Source: CAKSHP01 sp045636325 | GTDB lineage: Bacteria; Bacillota; Clostridia; UBA1381; UMGS1253 | NCBI GenBank assembly: GCA_045636325.1 | Contig: JAZTXH010000006.1 | Coordinates: 1-64,000, forward strand | DNA: 64,000 nt | Direction: 5' to 3' | Shown: positions 1 to 8,094 of the stretch, one piece after another | How positions within the stretch are numbered: position 1 is the first letter of the stretch | How the letters are laid out: the number at the start of each line of letters is the position of its first letter | Notes under the pieces: generated by a model | What the model saw: only the letters and a program-made list of their open reading frames with translations | Told to the model about the DNA's origin: nothing | The model's database searches: none | Made by a program: the position numbers and the translations under genes

Positions 1-591
1 GTGAGCAGGAATGCTCATGCCTATAATGCTTGCATTTACAAAAATTTCACTGCCAACTGTGATATCAGAAGCGCGAAGTGCCATTCTGATTCTGTGAGCT
101 GTAACTTCTGTTTCCTCAGATAAAACAAACTTGTTGTTACCGTCTGCTGACATTATAACTTCGCCATCATTTGATGCAACTGTTGCATAGATGGGCGCTG
201 CTTTTTCTTCGCTTGTTTTTACCAATACATAGCTTGCATAAGTCTGCGCAGGAATGCTTCTTGTTGTAGCAATGTTTGCAATTGCTGTTACAAAATCACC
301 TGCTTTAATAGCTTCATAAGGAGCAAGTTCATAGTCCGCAACGTATGTATTTGCATCTATGTTAAGCTGAATATTCTGATCTTTTAAAGTAACAAAACCT
401 TCTCCAACTTCACCGACAATACCTTCATAAAGCATTTTTGTTTCTGTAATCGCTTCAGCTACATCCTCTGAAATAAGCATTATATCTTCTTCATTAATAG
501 GCATTACTTCATAAGGGTCCTGATTTGCCATTACACTTACACCACCAATTATCATTGAGGCTGATAAAATACCTGCTAAAATTCTTTTCAT
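1..591 (-). CDS. Secreted protein of unknown function, 3' end outside window
   Basis: The reading frame runs without a stop from the window edge to an ATG at 589-591, giving the first 197 residues. An AAAGGAG site lies just upstream of the ATG. The protein opens with a signal peptide (MKRILAGILSASMIIGG, cleavage near VMA-NQ) and continues as a beta-rich sequence with alternating hydrophobic positions (GIVGEVGEGFVTLKDQN). This fits an extracellular protein of the kind Clostridia export in large numbers. No catalytic motif is visible and the C-terminus is missing, so no family is assigned. It could be a stalk-type or S-layer-associated protein. Confidence 0.75.
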   Translation of the reverse strand, partial: MKRILAGILSASMIIGGVSVMANQDPYEVMPINEEDIMLISEDVAEAITETKMLYEGIVGEVGEGFVTLKDQNIQLNIDANTYVADYELAPYEAIKAGDFVTAIANIATTRSIPAQTYASYVLVKTSEEKAAPIYATVASNDGEVIMSADGNNKFVLSEETEVTAHRIRMALRASDITVGSEIFVNASIIGMSIPAH

Positions 592-739
592 GTTTTAATT
601 CTCCTTTATGTGTTTTTTGTTTTCAAGGGACTCCCTTTTTGCGCCCCCTTACACCTATAATACTTTTTAGCATACCAAAAGGTTGCATAAATTTTAAAAA
701 TTTTTTAATTTTTCATTTTCCCTTATTTCATGGAGGAGT

Positions 740-1675
740 TTAGTCATCAAAATTTATTTTATCTTTTATAATATAATGAGGCCTTTTTTTGGTTTCATCA
801 TAAATTCTTGCAATATATTCCGATATAATCCAAAGTGATAAAAGCTCAACTCCGCAAAAGAATGTTACAGCCGTCATAATAGATGTCCATCCCGGCATCA
901 GGTGATTTAAATTAAATATATATGACACAAGAGAATATATTAACATAAGTACAGACAAAAAGATTGATATTATACCAAGACTGCCTACTATTTTTAAAGG
1001 CTTTGCAGAAAAACTTATAATTCCGTCAGCTGCAAGGCGAAGCATCTTTTTTAAAGGATACTTTGTTTTTCCTGCAAAACGTTCTTTTCTTTCATATTCA
1101 TAAGCAACGGTTTTATACCCAACCCAGCTGAACAACCCACGAAGAAATTTATTATGCTCATCAAGGGAATTTACTGCGTCTATAACCTTTCTGTCTGCCA
1201 GCCTGAAATCACCGGTGTCTTTCGGTATTTCTATATCGGAAAGGGCATTTAATGTTTTATAAAACATTTTTGCAGTTAAAACTTTGAATTTAGATTCGCC
1301 CTCGCGGCTTTTTCTTTTTCCGTATACTATATCTGCTCCGTCTTCCCAAAGCTTTATCATATCTCTAATACATTCGGGTGGGTCCTGCAAATCTGCATCT
1401 ATTATAACCACCGCATCACCAAAAGAATACTCAAGACCTGCCGTTACCGCTGCCTGATGACCAAAATTTCTTGAAAAAGATAATATTTTTACATTTTTAT
1501 CTGCCTTTGCAATACCTTCAAGAATTTCAAGGGTATTATCCGTGCTTCCGTCGTTTACAAATATAAATTCATAATTATAACCGTCAATTTTAAGACTTTC
1601 TGTAAGCCGTATATAACATTCTTTTATAACCTCCTGCTCACAGTAAACGGGAACAACAACCGATATTGTTTTCAT
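740..1675 (-). CDS. Family 2 glycosyltransferase, bactoprenol-linked type
   Basis: This 311-residue enzyme has an N-terminal GT-A fold (residues about 4-165) with the nucleotide-sugar and metal motifs VVPVYCEQEVI and IDADLQDPP. Two C-terminal membrane helices follow (about 230-255 and 262-290). This is the layout of DPM1/GtrB/YfdH-type enzymes, which transfer a sugar from a nucleotide donor to undecaprenyl phosphate at the inner face of the membrane. The start overlaps the stop of the upstream gene by four bases (ATGA), and its site AAGGAGG lies inside that gene, so the pair is translationally coupled. The family is clear; the sugar transferred is not visible. Confidence 0.88.
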   Translation of the reverse strand: MKTISVVVPVYCEQEVIKECYIRLTESLKIDGYNYEFIFVNDGSTDNTLEILEGIAKADKNVKILSFSRNFGHQAAVTAGLEYSFGDAVVIIDADLQDPPECIRDMIKLWEDGADIVYGKRKSREGESKFKVLTAKMFYKTLNALSDIEIPKDTGDFRLADRKVIDAVNSLDEHNKFLRGLFSWVGYKTVAYEYERKERFAGKTKYPLKKMLRLAADGIISFSAKPLKIVGSLGIISIFLSVLMLIYSLVSYIFNLNHLMPGWTSIMTAVTFFCGVELLSLWIISEYIARIYDETKKRPHYIIKDKINFDD

Positions 1676-3615
1676 TTCCCTGCCTCCTTTTCATCAGATG
1701 TATCATAGCTTTCCTTCAAAAGTGCTTCTGTTTTTAAAATGCCGTTCTTCATTGACTTTTTAGAAAATTTCACGCCTTGTCCGTCACTTAAGTAAACGCT
1801 CACAAAATCCTTATCACATTTAAAAAGCGCGCCTTTGTATGCAAAACGGGCATTTTCGTCTGCCATATATAAAATATATTCCAAAAAAGAATTCATATAA
1901 AGCTCAGGAAAGCTTTTAACACTTTTTAAAAGCGGAAGACTTGTCATCATACAGATTTCCGCAAAATCCTTTGTTTTTATATCTTCCTTTAGCATTTGCC
2001 ATCCTTTTATATCAAAACGGCAATAAAGCTCATCTGAATTACTGGGTATTTCTGATATTTTATATCTTTCAACAATGCTTGTCCTTTCCACTTCGCCATA
2101 ATAACGTATGCCTGATTTATCCTTAAACAGCGTCTTTGATTGATAAAGTGCAACATACCTTATCTTTTTTATATCATCAATATACCTTGCGGGAATATAA
2201 TAAAATTTTTCTTTTATATTTATGTCAAACTGGCTTTTAGTTTTTACAACCGCCACACATACATTTCTTTCGTCAAATTCATCTTTTGTAAAAAGACCTG
2301 CAAAATTTTCTATCGGCAGGTATTCAAACGTTTCCCCATCACCTGCAGCATTTTTCACCCATTCGTTTAAATTTTCAGTATTATATGGGCTAAGCGCTAT
2401 AATATTTTCAAAATTTGCAGAGTTATTTATACATACACCATATACCTTGCATGCACATGAGTTTTTATTTCTTCCCATATAACGATGTATTTCACTGATT
2501 TCATTTTCACTTGCCTCATTTTTATAAAAAGGCTTTAATATATAAAGCTTTCTATATGCGGTATCTTTATCCTCAGCGCTTACCTTTACTGTAATTTGAG
2601 GCACATTTTCTTCTGTATTGCAAGTAACAGTTATAATATTATCATTTAATGTATTTGCAAAGCTTGATTTTCTGAAATCGTCTGTATTTAAAATATATCT
2701 GCCGCCATCAGTTTTAAAAACTTGTTTTTTAACAGGCGTATAATTTCTTGTCAAAACATCCACAAGTGCCGTATAGCAATAAAGTCCGTATGCTTTATCA
2801 ATATCCTTCGGGGCAAGGTTAATATAATCCCCAATTAAAATGCAGTCCTCATTTAATAAACAAAGCTTTTCGTCCTTTTTTGAAGCATCTTTTGTTTCTA
2901 CCTCCACTATGGGGCTTTGAAAAACCTTATCTTCAAGCTCTTTTTTTAAATTGCAAAGCTCATCGCAAAAAGGCAAAAATTTATCTGTAAGATTTAAAAG
3001 TGAAATAAAGGATTTTTTAAGTTCTTCCTTTCTTTTCATATTCCATTTGCGGCGAAAAAGCAAAAGATTTCTTTTTGACCTTTTCTCTGCCGCACAGCAA
3101 CGCTTAAGTTCGCTTATAAATCGCTTATAAAAACTCTCAAAGGTAAGAAAAATATTATCCTTATATTTAATATTGTGTTTCACGCAAACATCTTTTAAAA
3201 AACCATACGCCTCAGGCTCTGCAGTTTTGTTAATTTTATTTATAATTTCACTAAAATGTTGTTTATACAGAAAGTTTTCTGCGCACACATCAAAGGTTAT
3301 GCTTGCAAACGCCTTTCCGCCTGAGGTTATATTTATAACCTTTTCTCCTGCTTTACAAAACTCAAATTCATAAAAAGCAAAGCCGCTGTTATTTAGCGTA
3401 TACAGTGGCGCTGTTTTGTTCCCGTCTATTACAATTTCTGTGCTTCTGTCTTCATTAAACAATAATATGTTATATTTTTTAAATCTGTATAAACTACCAT
3501 TTTGCTTTTGCACTGTGCAGTCATTGTCACATGTAATTTTAATTTCTTCATCGCCGACAATCTTTCCCATAATAAAAAGGCTTGCGGTTTCATTTTTTAT
3601 ATTCAAAATTTCCAT
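1672..3615 (-). CDS. Large protein of unknown function
   Basis: The gene encodes 647 residues. I chose the ATG at 3613-3615 because AGGAGG sits seven bases upstream of it. The frame is open further upstream to 3729, but that segment has no ribosome site and looks like leader DNA. No signal peptide or membrane helix is visible, so the protein is probably cytoplasmic. A basic helical stretch lies near residues 170-230. A C-terminal block with KIRYVALYQSKTLF and GIRYYGEV recalls, from memory only, sequences seen in DUF2357/McrBC-associated proteins; I do not rely on it. It is coupled to the downstream glycosyltransferase by a four-base overlap, which may mean shared work on an envelope polymer or only shared expression. 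Confidence 0.75.
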   Translation of the reverse strand: MEILNIKNETASLFIMGKIVGDEEIKITCDNDCTVQKQNGSLYRFKKYNILLFNEDRSTEIVIDGNKTAPLYTLNNSGFAFYEFEFCKAGEKVINITSGGKAFASITFDVCAENFLYKQHFSEIINKINKTAEPEAYGFLKDVCVKHNIKYKDNIFLTFESFYKRFISELKRCCAAEKRSKRNLLLFRRKWNMKRKEELKKSFISLLNLTDKFLPFCDELCNLKKELEDKVFQSPIVEVETKDASKKDEKLCLLNEDCILIGDYINLAPKDIDKAYGLYCYTALVDVLTRNYTPVKKQVFKTDGGRYILNTDDFRKSSFANTLNDNIITVTCNTEENVPQITVKVSAEDKDTAYRKLYILKPFYKNEASENEISEIHRYMGRNKNSCACKVYGVCINNSANFENIIALSPYNTENLNEWVKNAAGDGETFEYLPIENFAGLFTKDEFDERNVCVAVVKTKSQFDINIKEKFYYIPARYIDDIKKIRYVALYQSKTLFKDKSGIRYYGEVERTSIVERYKISEIPSNSDELYCRFDIKGWQMLKEDIKTKDFAEICMMTSLPLLKSVKSFPELYMNSFLEYILYMADENARFAYKGALFKCDKDFVSVYLSDGQGVKFSKKSMKNGILKTEALLKESYDTSDEKEAGK

Positions 3616-3828
3616 ATCACACCTCCTGCAAGCAACGCTATTTGCCGAAAACCAAAAATTTTGCCGCAGCGGCACAGCCGCTCCTAAAACGATAACTGCA
3701 TCTTCTTGGTATGTACCATTGTCTGCCATACCATAAGTCTAAAGAAACAAAGAAAAAGCCATGAATGCCGTAATGCCAATCAATCATGCCCGCTTAATCC
3801 AAAGCTTTAGTCCACATTTGCAAAATTT
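3616..3828 (-). promoter_or_regulatory. Long structured leader before the 647-residue unknown gene
   Basis: Between the promoter and the start codon lie about 210 bases with several short complementary arms. These are 3739-3744 with 3805-3810 (CTAAAG/CTTTAG), enclosing 3756-3759 with 3792-3795 and 3760-3764 with 3784-3788. Further along are 3708-3713 with 3727-3732 (GGTATG/CATACC) and a GC-rich hairpin 3669-3673 with 3677-3681 (GCGGC/GCCGC). The order resembles a cis-regulatory RNA, but I recognise no known riboswitch class. The stems are short and could be chance. Confidence 0.35.
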
Positions 3829-3834
3829 GTTTAT

Positions 3835-3862
3835 ATTATACCAAAACTCTTATAATTGTCAA
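3835..3862 (-). promoter_or_regulatory. Sigma-A type promoter
   Basis: On the minus strand TTGACA (3857-3862) and TATAAT (3835-3840) are separated by 16 bases. Both hexamers match the consensus exactly. It would drive the 647-residue unknown gene and the GT2 gene. Confidence 0.75.
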
Positions 3863-3895
3863 TAACTTAAGAAAAACCCGTATCCTGACAAAAGC

Positions 3896-4099
3896 TTATT
3901 TTCTTTTAAATAATCTATTCATTTTATCTTTTATATAACCCTCTTTTTTTTTCGTTTCTTCTTCGTTATATGTTATATCTATAACAGCGCCTTCCCTCGC
4001 TCCTGACGGAACAAGCACTTTTGGCATATCTGCCATGGTACCGTCTGGCAATTCCACAACGGCAAAGTTTTCTTCAAATCTGTCTATGATTACTTTCAT
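3896..4099 (-). CDS. DUF3006 family small protein
   Basis: This 67-residue protein begins MKVIIDRFEENFAVVELPDG, the typical opening of DUF3006 proteins, and ends in a basic tail (NRLFKRK). Family members are small and often encoded beside secreted metallo-beta-lactamase-fold hydrolases of the ComEC type, as here, 34 bases after the preceding stop. Their biochemical role is not established. The nearest good ribosome site (GGAGGAAGG) is about 24 bases from the chosen ATG, which is long, but the family's conserved N-terminus starts at this Met. The longer in-frame start at 4207 lies inside the upstream gene and is unlikely. Confidence 0.75.
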   Translation of the reverse strand: MKVIIDRFEENFAVVELPDGTMADMPKVLVPSGAREGAVIDITYNEEETKKKEGYIKDKMNRLFKRK

Positions 4100-4133
4100 T
4101 TTTATTCGGATATAAAAATTCCTTCCTCCTTTC

Positions 4134-5582
4134 TTATCTGCTCGGCGGGTTGCATTTGCTGCATGGTGTAAGCCCCTGCAATTTTGCATCTGTAATAGTG
4201 ATTTCAATTTTACTTTTTAAATATGAGCATCCGTCAAGATGATATTTTGTGCCGGTTTTTGTTTTATAAATCACCTGTGAAACAAGAGACTGCGGTTTTG
4301 TTTCAGCAGACTTGTCTGAAGCAGACGGCTCAGTGTACCCTGTATTTGATGTTGTTACATTATATGAGCTTCCGTCACTTTCAAATATGATATTGCCTGA
4401 AATATCTGTTCTTAAAATATATACTCCGCGATTTGCAAGCCGCGAAATCACATCCGAATCAGGATGGGAGTATCTGTTGTTTTCTCCAACACTTATAACC
4501 GCATATTTTGGGTTTACTTTCTCTAAAAACCCGTCACCGGTCGAGCTTTTGCTTCCGTGATGGGCAACTTTGAGCACATCCGCACTTATGTTATACCCCG
4601 AATACACAATGTCATTTTCAGCATCCGTTTCAATATCGCCTGTAAACAAAAACGTCGTATACCCATACACAAGCCTTACAACTGCAGATGAAAGGTTGTT
4701 GTCAGAATATTCTTTCACCGGCGCAACAAAGCTTGCCGACAGATTTTTATATCCAATAATATTTTTTCCCGCTTCGGCATACTCTGCTTTGCATCCGTTT
4801 GCCTCAAGAGCGTCAAGCATTGAATTAAAAACATTTGTAGTATGGTACTTATCAGGCATATAAAAGGTTTCAACCTTAAAGCGATTTAATACTTCGGGCA
4901 TCCCTGTAATATGGTCACTATCAGGATGTGTTGCAATAACATAAGTAATCTCACTGTAACCCAAGTTTTTTATATAATCTGCCGTAGCTGCCTCATCCAC
5001 CCCTGCATCTATAAGCATAGTTTCGCCACCGGGCAATTCTATAAATGTGCTGTCACCTTGCCCTACATCTATAAAATGCACTTTCATTTTTCCTGATACG
5101 GCATCTGATATTCCTTTAATGCGTTTTATGGTGATTACTGACGTTTCACCATTCCAGCCTACATTATAATTAAAATTTTCCGCCACAAATCGTATGGGAA
5201 GCATTGTGCGCCCGTTTATTATAGTGGGTGCAACATCAAGTTCGTATGCGCTGCCGTTTATATAAGCGACAGTCGAGTCAATTATAAGCTGAAGATTTTT
5301 TCCGTCTGCACTAAGCCCGACTGCCTTTGAACTTTCATCCCAGCTGACAGTACCACCCATCTGCTCAACAATTGCAGGGATTGGCACAAGCGTTCTTCCG
5401 TTCACAATCACAGGCATGCTGCCTCTGCTTGAGTCAATCTCCTTTGCCTCACCGTCAACTGTCATATACGGATTATTAATCTGAAGTGTAATTATAAAAT
5501 CACTTGCAAAAACATTCGCCGCAGACATAACCAAAGAAAATATCATCACAAAGCAAAGCATGAGCGACAACACTTTTTTCAT
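4134..5582 (-). CDS. Secreted ComEC-like metallo-beta-lactamase-fold hydrolase with stalk domain
   Basis: The 482-residue product has a signal peptide (residues 1-26), then a copper-amine-oxidase-like stalk domain (about 30-155) with paired NGRTLVPIPAIVEQMGG and NGRTMLPIRFVAENF motifs. A metallo-beta-lactamase domain follows (about 168-410) with the metal-binding HPDSDH and AHHGS motifs. The tail has spaced cysteines (YHLDGCSYL, TPCSKC) like the small zinc-binding tails of secreted nucleases. The hydrolase domain resembles the extracellular part of ComEC, so a phosphodiester or nucleic-acid substrate is plausible but unproven. It lies between a histidine phosphatase gene and DUF3006 in a compact minus-strand group. 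Confidence 0.85.
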   Translation of the reverse strand: MKKVLSLMLCFVMIFSLVMSAANVFASDFIITLQINNPYMTVDGEAKEIDSSRGSMPVIVNGRTLVPIPAIVEQMGGTVSWDESSKAVGLSADGKNLQLIIDSTVAYINGSAYELDVAPTIINGRTMLPIRFVAENFNYNVGWNGETSVITIKRIKGISDAVSGKMKVHFIDVGQGDSTFIELPGGETMLIDAGVDEAATADYIKNLGYSEITYVIATHPDSDHITGMPEVLNRFKVETFYMPDKYHTTNVFNSMLDALEANGCKAEYAEAGKNIIGYKNLSASFVAPVKEYSDNNLSSAVVRLVYGYTTFLFTGDIETDAENDIVYSGYNISADVLKVAHHGSKSSTGDGFLEKVNPKYAVISVGENNRYSHPDSDVISRLANRGVYILRTDISGNIIFESDGSSYNVTTSNTGYTEPSASDKSAETKPQSLVSQVIYKTKTGTKYHLDGCSYLKSKIEITITDAKLQGLTPCSKCNPPSR

Positions 5583-5620
5583 TTAAACCGCCTCCTTCTA
5601 TTCCTTAATTTCTTTATTTT

Positions 5621-6262
5621 TTAAACGTTAACAGGTAATTCCGTTTTTATTTCACCCAGGTGCTCATCATATCCTGCACGTTCTGTTATAAATTTTCCCT
5701 CTTCATATTTTATAAAGCTGACAGACGCATTTGAAACCCATGGGGTGTTTTTCATATCTGCAAGAGTTTTTCCATCGCTACATGCCTGAATTACTCTTAC
5801 GGGAGTAGCATGGGTAGCAATAACAACTTTTTTTCCTTCATTTTCCTGTGCAATTTGTAAAAGTGCTTCTGTAACGCGCTTTTGCAAATCAAGAACTGTT
5901 TCGCCCCCTGGGCAACGTGCGCTGCCTAAATCATTAAGCCATATCCCGAATTCTTCGGGATAATTTTTTGCTAAATCAGAAAATTTTTCGCCCTCCCAGT
6001 CACCGCCGAAAATTTCCCTTAAGCGCTTATCTTGTATAACTTCTAATCCAAATTTATTACCTACCGCCTTTCCCGTATCATATGCACGGCGAAGGTCGCT
6101 TGAATACACCTTATCAACCTCAAAATTTTCAAATATATATTTTGCTGTACACTCTGCCTGTTTTCTTCCGAGTGCTGTAAGCTCGCTGTCAGTATGACCC
6201 ACGTAAATTTCATCTAAGTTTGCCGTACTTTGCCCATGACGAATTACCATTATTCTTGTCAT
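5621..6262 (-). CDS. Histidine phosphatase family protein
   Basis: The 213-residue protein is a phosphoglycerate-mutase-like histidine phosphatase. The catalytic RHG motif is in MVIRHGQSTAN (residues 5-15), the second arginine region is YSSDLRRAYDTG, the acid is in REIFGGDWEG, and the second histidine is in IATHATPVR. Such enzymes remove phosphate from small metabolites or cofactor precursors; the substrate cannot be read here. A good site (AAAGGAG) precedes the ATG. It is first in a minus-strand set with the ComEC-like hydrolase and DUF3006. Glycolytic mutase activity is unlikely to be its role, because gpmI is present at 45.1 kb. Confidence 0.9.
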   Translation of the reverse strand: MTRIMVIRHGQSTANLDEIYVGHTDSELTALGRKQAECTAKYIFENFEVDKVYSSDLRRAYDTGKAVGNKFGLEVIQDKRLREIFGGDWEGEKFSDLAKNYPEEFGIWLNDLGSARCPGGETVLDLQKRVTEALLQIAQENEGKKVVIATHATPVRVIQACSDGKTLADMKNTPWVSNASVSFIKYEEGKFITERAGYDEHLGEIKTELPVNV

Positions 6263-6326
6263 TTTTCACTCTTCTCCTTTTGTATTATATAAAAACATTT
6301 TTATGTAAATATTCTATCATATTTAG

Positions 6327-6355
6327 TTGCATAAGTAAATATTTTTTGGTATAAT
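6327..6355 (+). promoter_or_regulatory. Promoter of the M20 peptidase gene
   Basis: TTGCAT (6327-6332) and TATAAT (6350-6355) are separated by 17 bases and end about 40 bases before the start codon. Confidence 0.6.
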
Positions 6356-6396
6356 TTAGCTATTGCTCTATAATAATTTTTCAGGAGATGATATAT

Positions 6397-7740
6397 ATGC
6401 AAGACTTAATAAAGGCAGTAGAAAAACACAGAGACCTGATTTTAAAATCCGAAAGATTTATATGGGAGCATCCCGAAACAGGTTACAAGGAATTTGAAAC
6501 AACAAAGTACATGGCAAATGTGTTTGAAAGCCTTGGTTACGCCCTTGTGCGTGCTGAGGGTATAACCGGTTTTTACACAGTGCTTGATACCGGTAAACCC
6601 GGCCCTGAAATTTTGATTTTAGGCGAGCTTGACTCTATTATATGCCCCGGTCATAAGGATGCAAACCCTGAAACGGGCGCCGTTCATTCATGCGGACACA
6701 ATGCCCAGTGTGCCGCTTTAATCGGTATTGCCGCTGCTTTAAAAGAGCCCGGCATTTTAAATAAATTTTGCGGCAAAATAAAGCTTTGTGCAGTTCCCGC
6801 CGAAGAGCTTTTGGAAATTGAATACAGACGACATCTTAAAAAAGAAGGCAAAATCAAATATTTTGGCGGCAAAGGTGAATTTTTATCAAGAGGTTATTTT
6901 GATACTACCGATATTGCATTTATGGTGCACACCGCCGTTTCTGATGCGTGTGCAATAAAAAAAGGCTCTAACGGATGTATCGTAAAAAATATTATATACA
7001 AGGGAAAAGCTTCTCACGCAGGCGGAAGCCCTCAAAACGGCATAAATGCTATATATGCGGCTACCTGCGGTCTTAACGCAGTTAATGCAATAAGAGAAAC
7101 CTTTAAAGAAACAGATCAAATAAGAGTGCATCCGATTATTACTCACGGCGGAAGCATGGTTAATGCGATTCCCGAAAATGCGGTACTCGAAAGCTATGTA
7201 AGAGGAAAAACATTTGAAGGAATGCTTTCAGAAAATAAAAAAGTTAACCGCGCACTTTGCGGAGCGGCGCTTTCTTTAGGCGCAAACATTGAAATAATTG
7301 ATATTCCCGGCTATTCTCCCCTTTTAAATGACAATAATATGATGCAGCTTTGTCAGGACGCAGCTGAACTTGCAATTCCTCAGTATCCCTTTAATCGAGC
7401 AAACATTGTAGGTACAGGAAGCACAGATATGGGTGACTTGTCCTGCGTTATGCCAGTAGTTCATCCTTATGTAGCAGGTGCAACAGGCACAAGCCACGGT
7501 GCAGATTATCAGATAACCGACCCCGTTGCCGCTTGTGTTGACTGTGCAAAATGGCAACTTGGAATGCTTTTGCTTCTTTTGCAGAAAAATGCAGAGCGCG
7601 CAAATAAAATAATTAAAGAATTTACCCCTATGTTTAAAACAAAGGAAAAATTTTTAAGCTATGTTGACAAAATAAATTCTTCAGGCGACAGAATTATATA
7701 TAACGAAGATAAAACATATGCAGAAATAAAAATAGACTAA
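6397..7740 (+). CDS. M20 family metallopeptidase / amidohydrolase
   Basis: The product is about 447 residues and resembles the M20D amidohydrolases (AbgB and indole-acetyl-amino-acid hydrolase relatives). These remove an acyl group from an amino acid or dipeptide using two metal ions. Visible metal or catalytic motifs are HSCGHNAQ, the acidic AVPAEE, a histidine in FMVHTAV and GTSHGADYQ near the C-terminus. The first motif differs from the usual HACGHD, with Asn for Asp. I chose the ATG at 6397 because AGGAG lies nine bases upstream; the in-frame ATG at 6388 overlaps that site. It is a single gene with its own promoter. The substrate is unknown. Confidence 0.85.
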   Translation: MQDLIKAVEKHRDLILKSERFIWEHPETGYKEFETTKYMANVFESLGYALVRAEGITGFYTVLDTGKPGPEILILGELDSIICPGHKDANPETGAVHSCGHNAQCAALIGIAAALKEPGILNKFCGKIKLCAVPAEELLEIEYRRHLKKEGKIKYFGGKGEFLSRGYFDTTDIAFMVHTAVSDACAIKKGSNGCIVKNIIYKGKASHAGGSPQNGINAIYAATCGLNAVNAIRETFKETDQIRVHPIITHGGSMVNAIPENAVLESYVRGKTFEGMLSENKKVNRALCGAALSLGANIEIIDIPGYSPLLNDNNMMQLCQDAAELAIPQYPFNRANIVGTGSTDMGDLSCVMPVVHPYVAGATGTSHGADYQITDPVAACVDCAKWQLGMLLLLLQKNAERANKIIKEFTPMFKTKEKFLSYVDKINSSGDRIIYNEDKTYAEIKID

Positions 7741-7827
7741 AAAATATTAAAAATGCAATAGATTTTTCTGATATGCTTTAAAAATGTATTTTATGCTATA
7801 ATTAATATAAAACGGGGGGTAACTAAA

Positions 7828-8065
7828 ATGGCATTTACTCCAAAGCCCTCTAAAAAGAAAGTTCAGGCAGCATACAAAACGTTATATACAACAGATGCGC
7901 TGACAAAAAACAAATTTACTTGCAAAAAAACATAACACAAGCTTTAATGATGTTGTAATAAGTATTATAGAAAATTTTTTTAAAACTAAGAAGATAAAAC
8001 CATTTTTAAATAATTTTTTCATCAAAGATTTATTTTCCGCGAATGATATGACCCCGAAAAGTTAA
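7828..8065 (+). pseudogene. Small ribbon-helix-helix-like protein, apparently frameshifted
   Basis: An ATG at 7828, preceded by GGGGGGT, opens a 35-residue frame (MAFTPKPSKKKVQAAYKTL) that stops at 7935, just after a run of seven A at 7924-7930. If one A is removed, the frame continues to a stop at 8063-8065 and adds HNTSFNDVVISIIENFFKT and a basic tail. The motif SFNDVVISIIENFF resembles the second helix of ribbon-helix-helix DNA-binding proteins. Together the parts would make about 78 residues, a normal size for such a protein. Options are a decayed gene, a sequencing error in the homopolymer, or slippage. The last codons overlap the terminator hairpin. Confidence 0.45.
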
Positions 8066-8091
8066 ACTTTTCGGGGTCATATCATTTTTTA
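8043..8091 (+). terminator. Rho-independent terminator
   Basis: A near-perfect palindrome with 21-base arms (8043-8063 and 8065-8085, core GACCCCGAAAAG) is followed by T6 on the plus strand. It ends plus-strand transcription before the convergent secreted-protein gene. Confidence 0.85.
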
Positions 8092-8094
8092 TTT

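Noticed and set aside
3616..3729. N-terminal extension of the 647-residue protein to an ATG at 3729
   Set aside because: The extension has no ribosome site and runs through the GC-rich hairpin, while AGGAGG stands just before the ATG at 3615.
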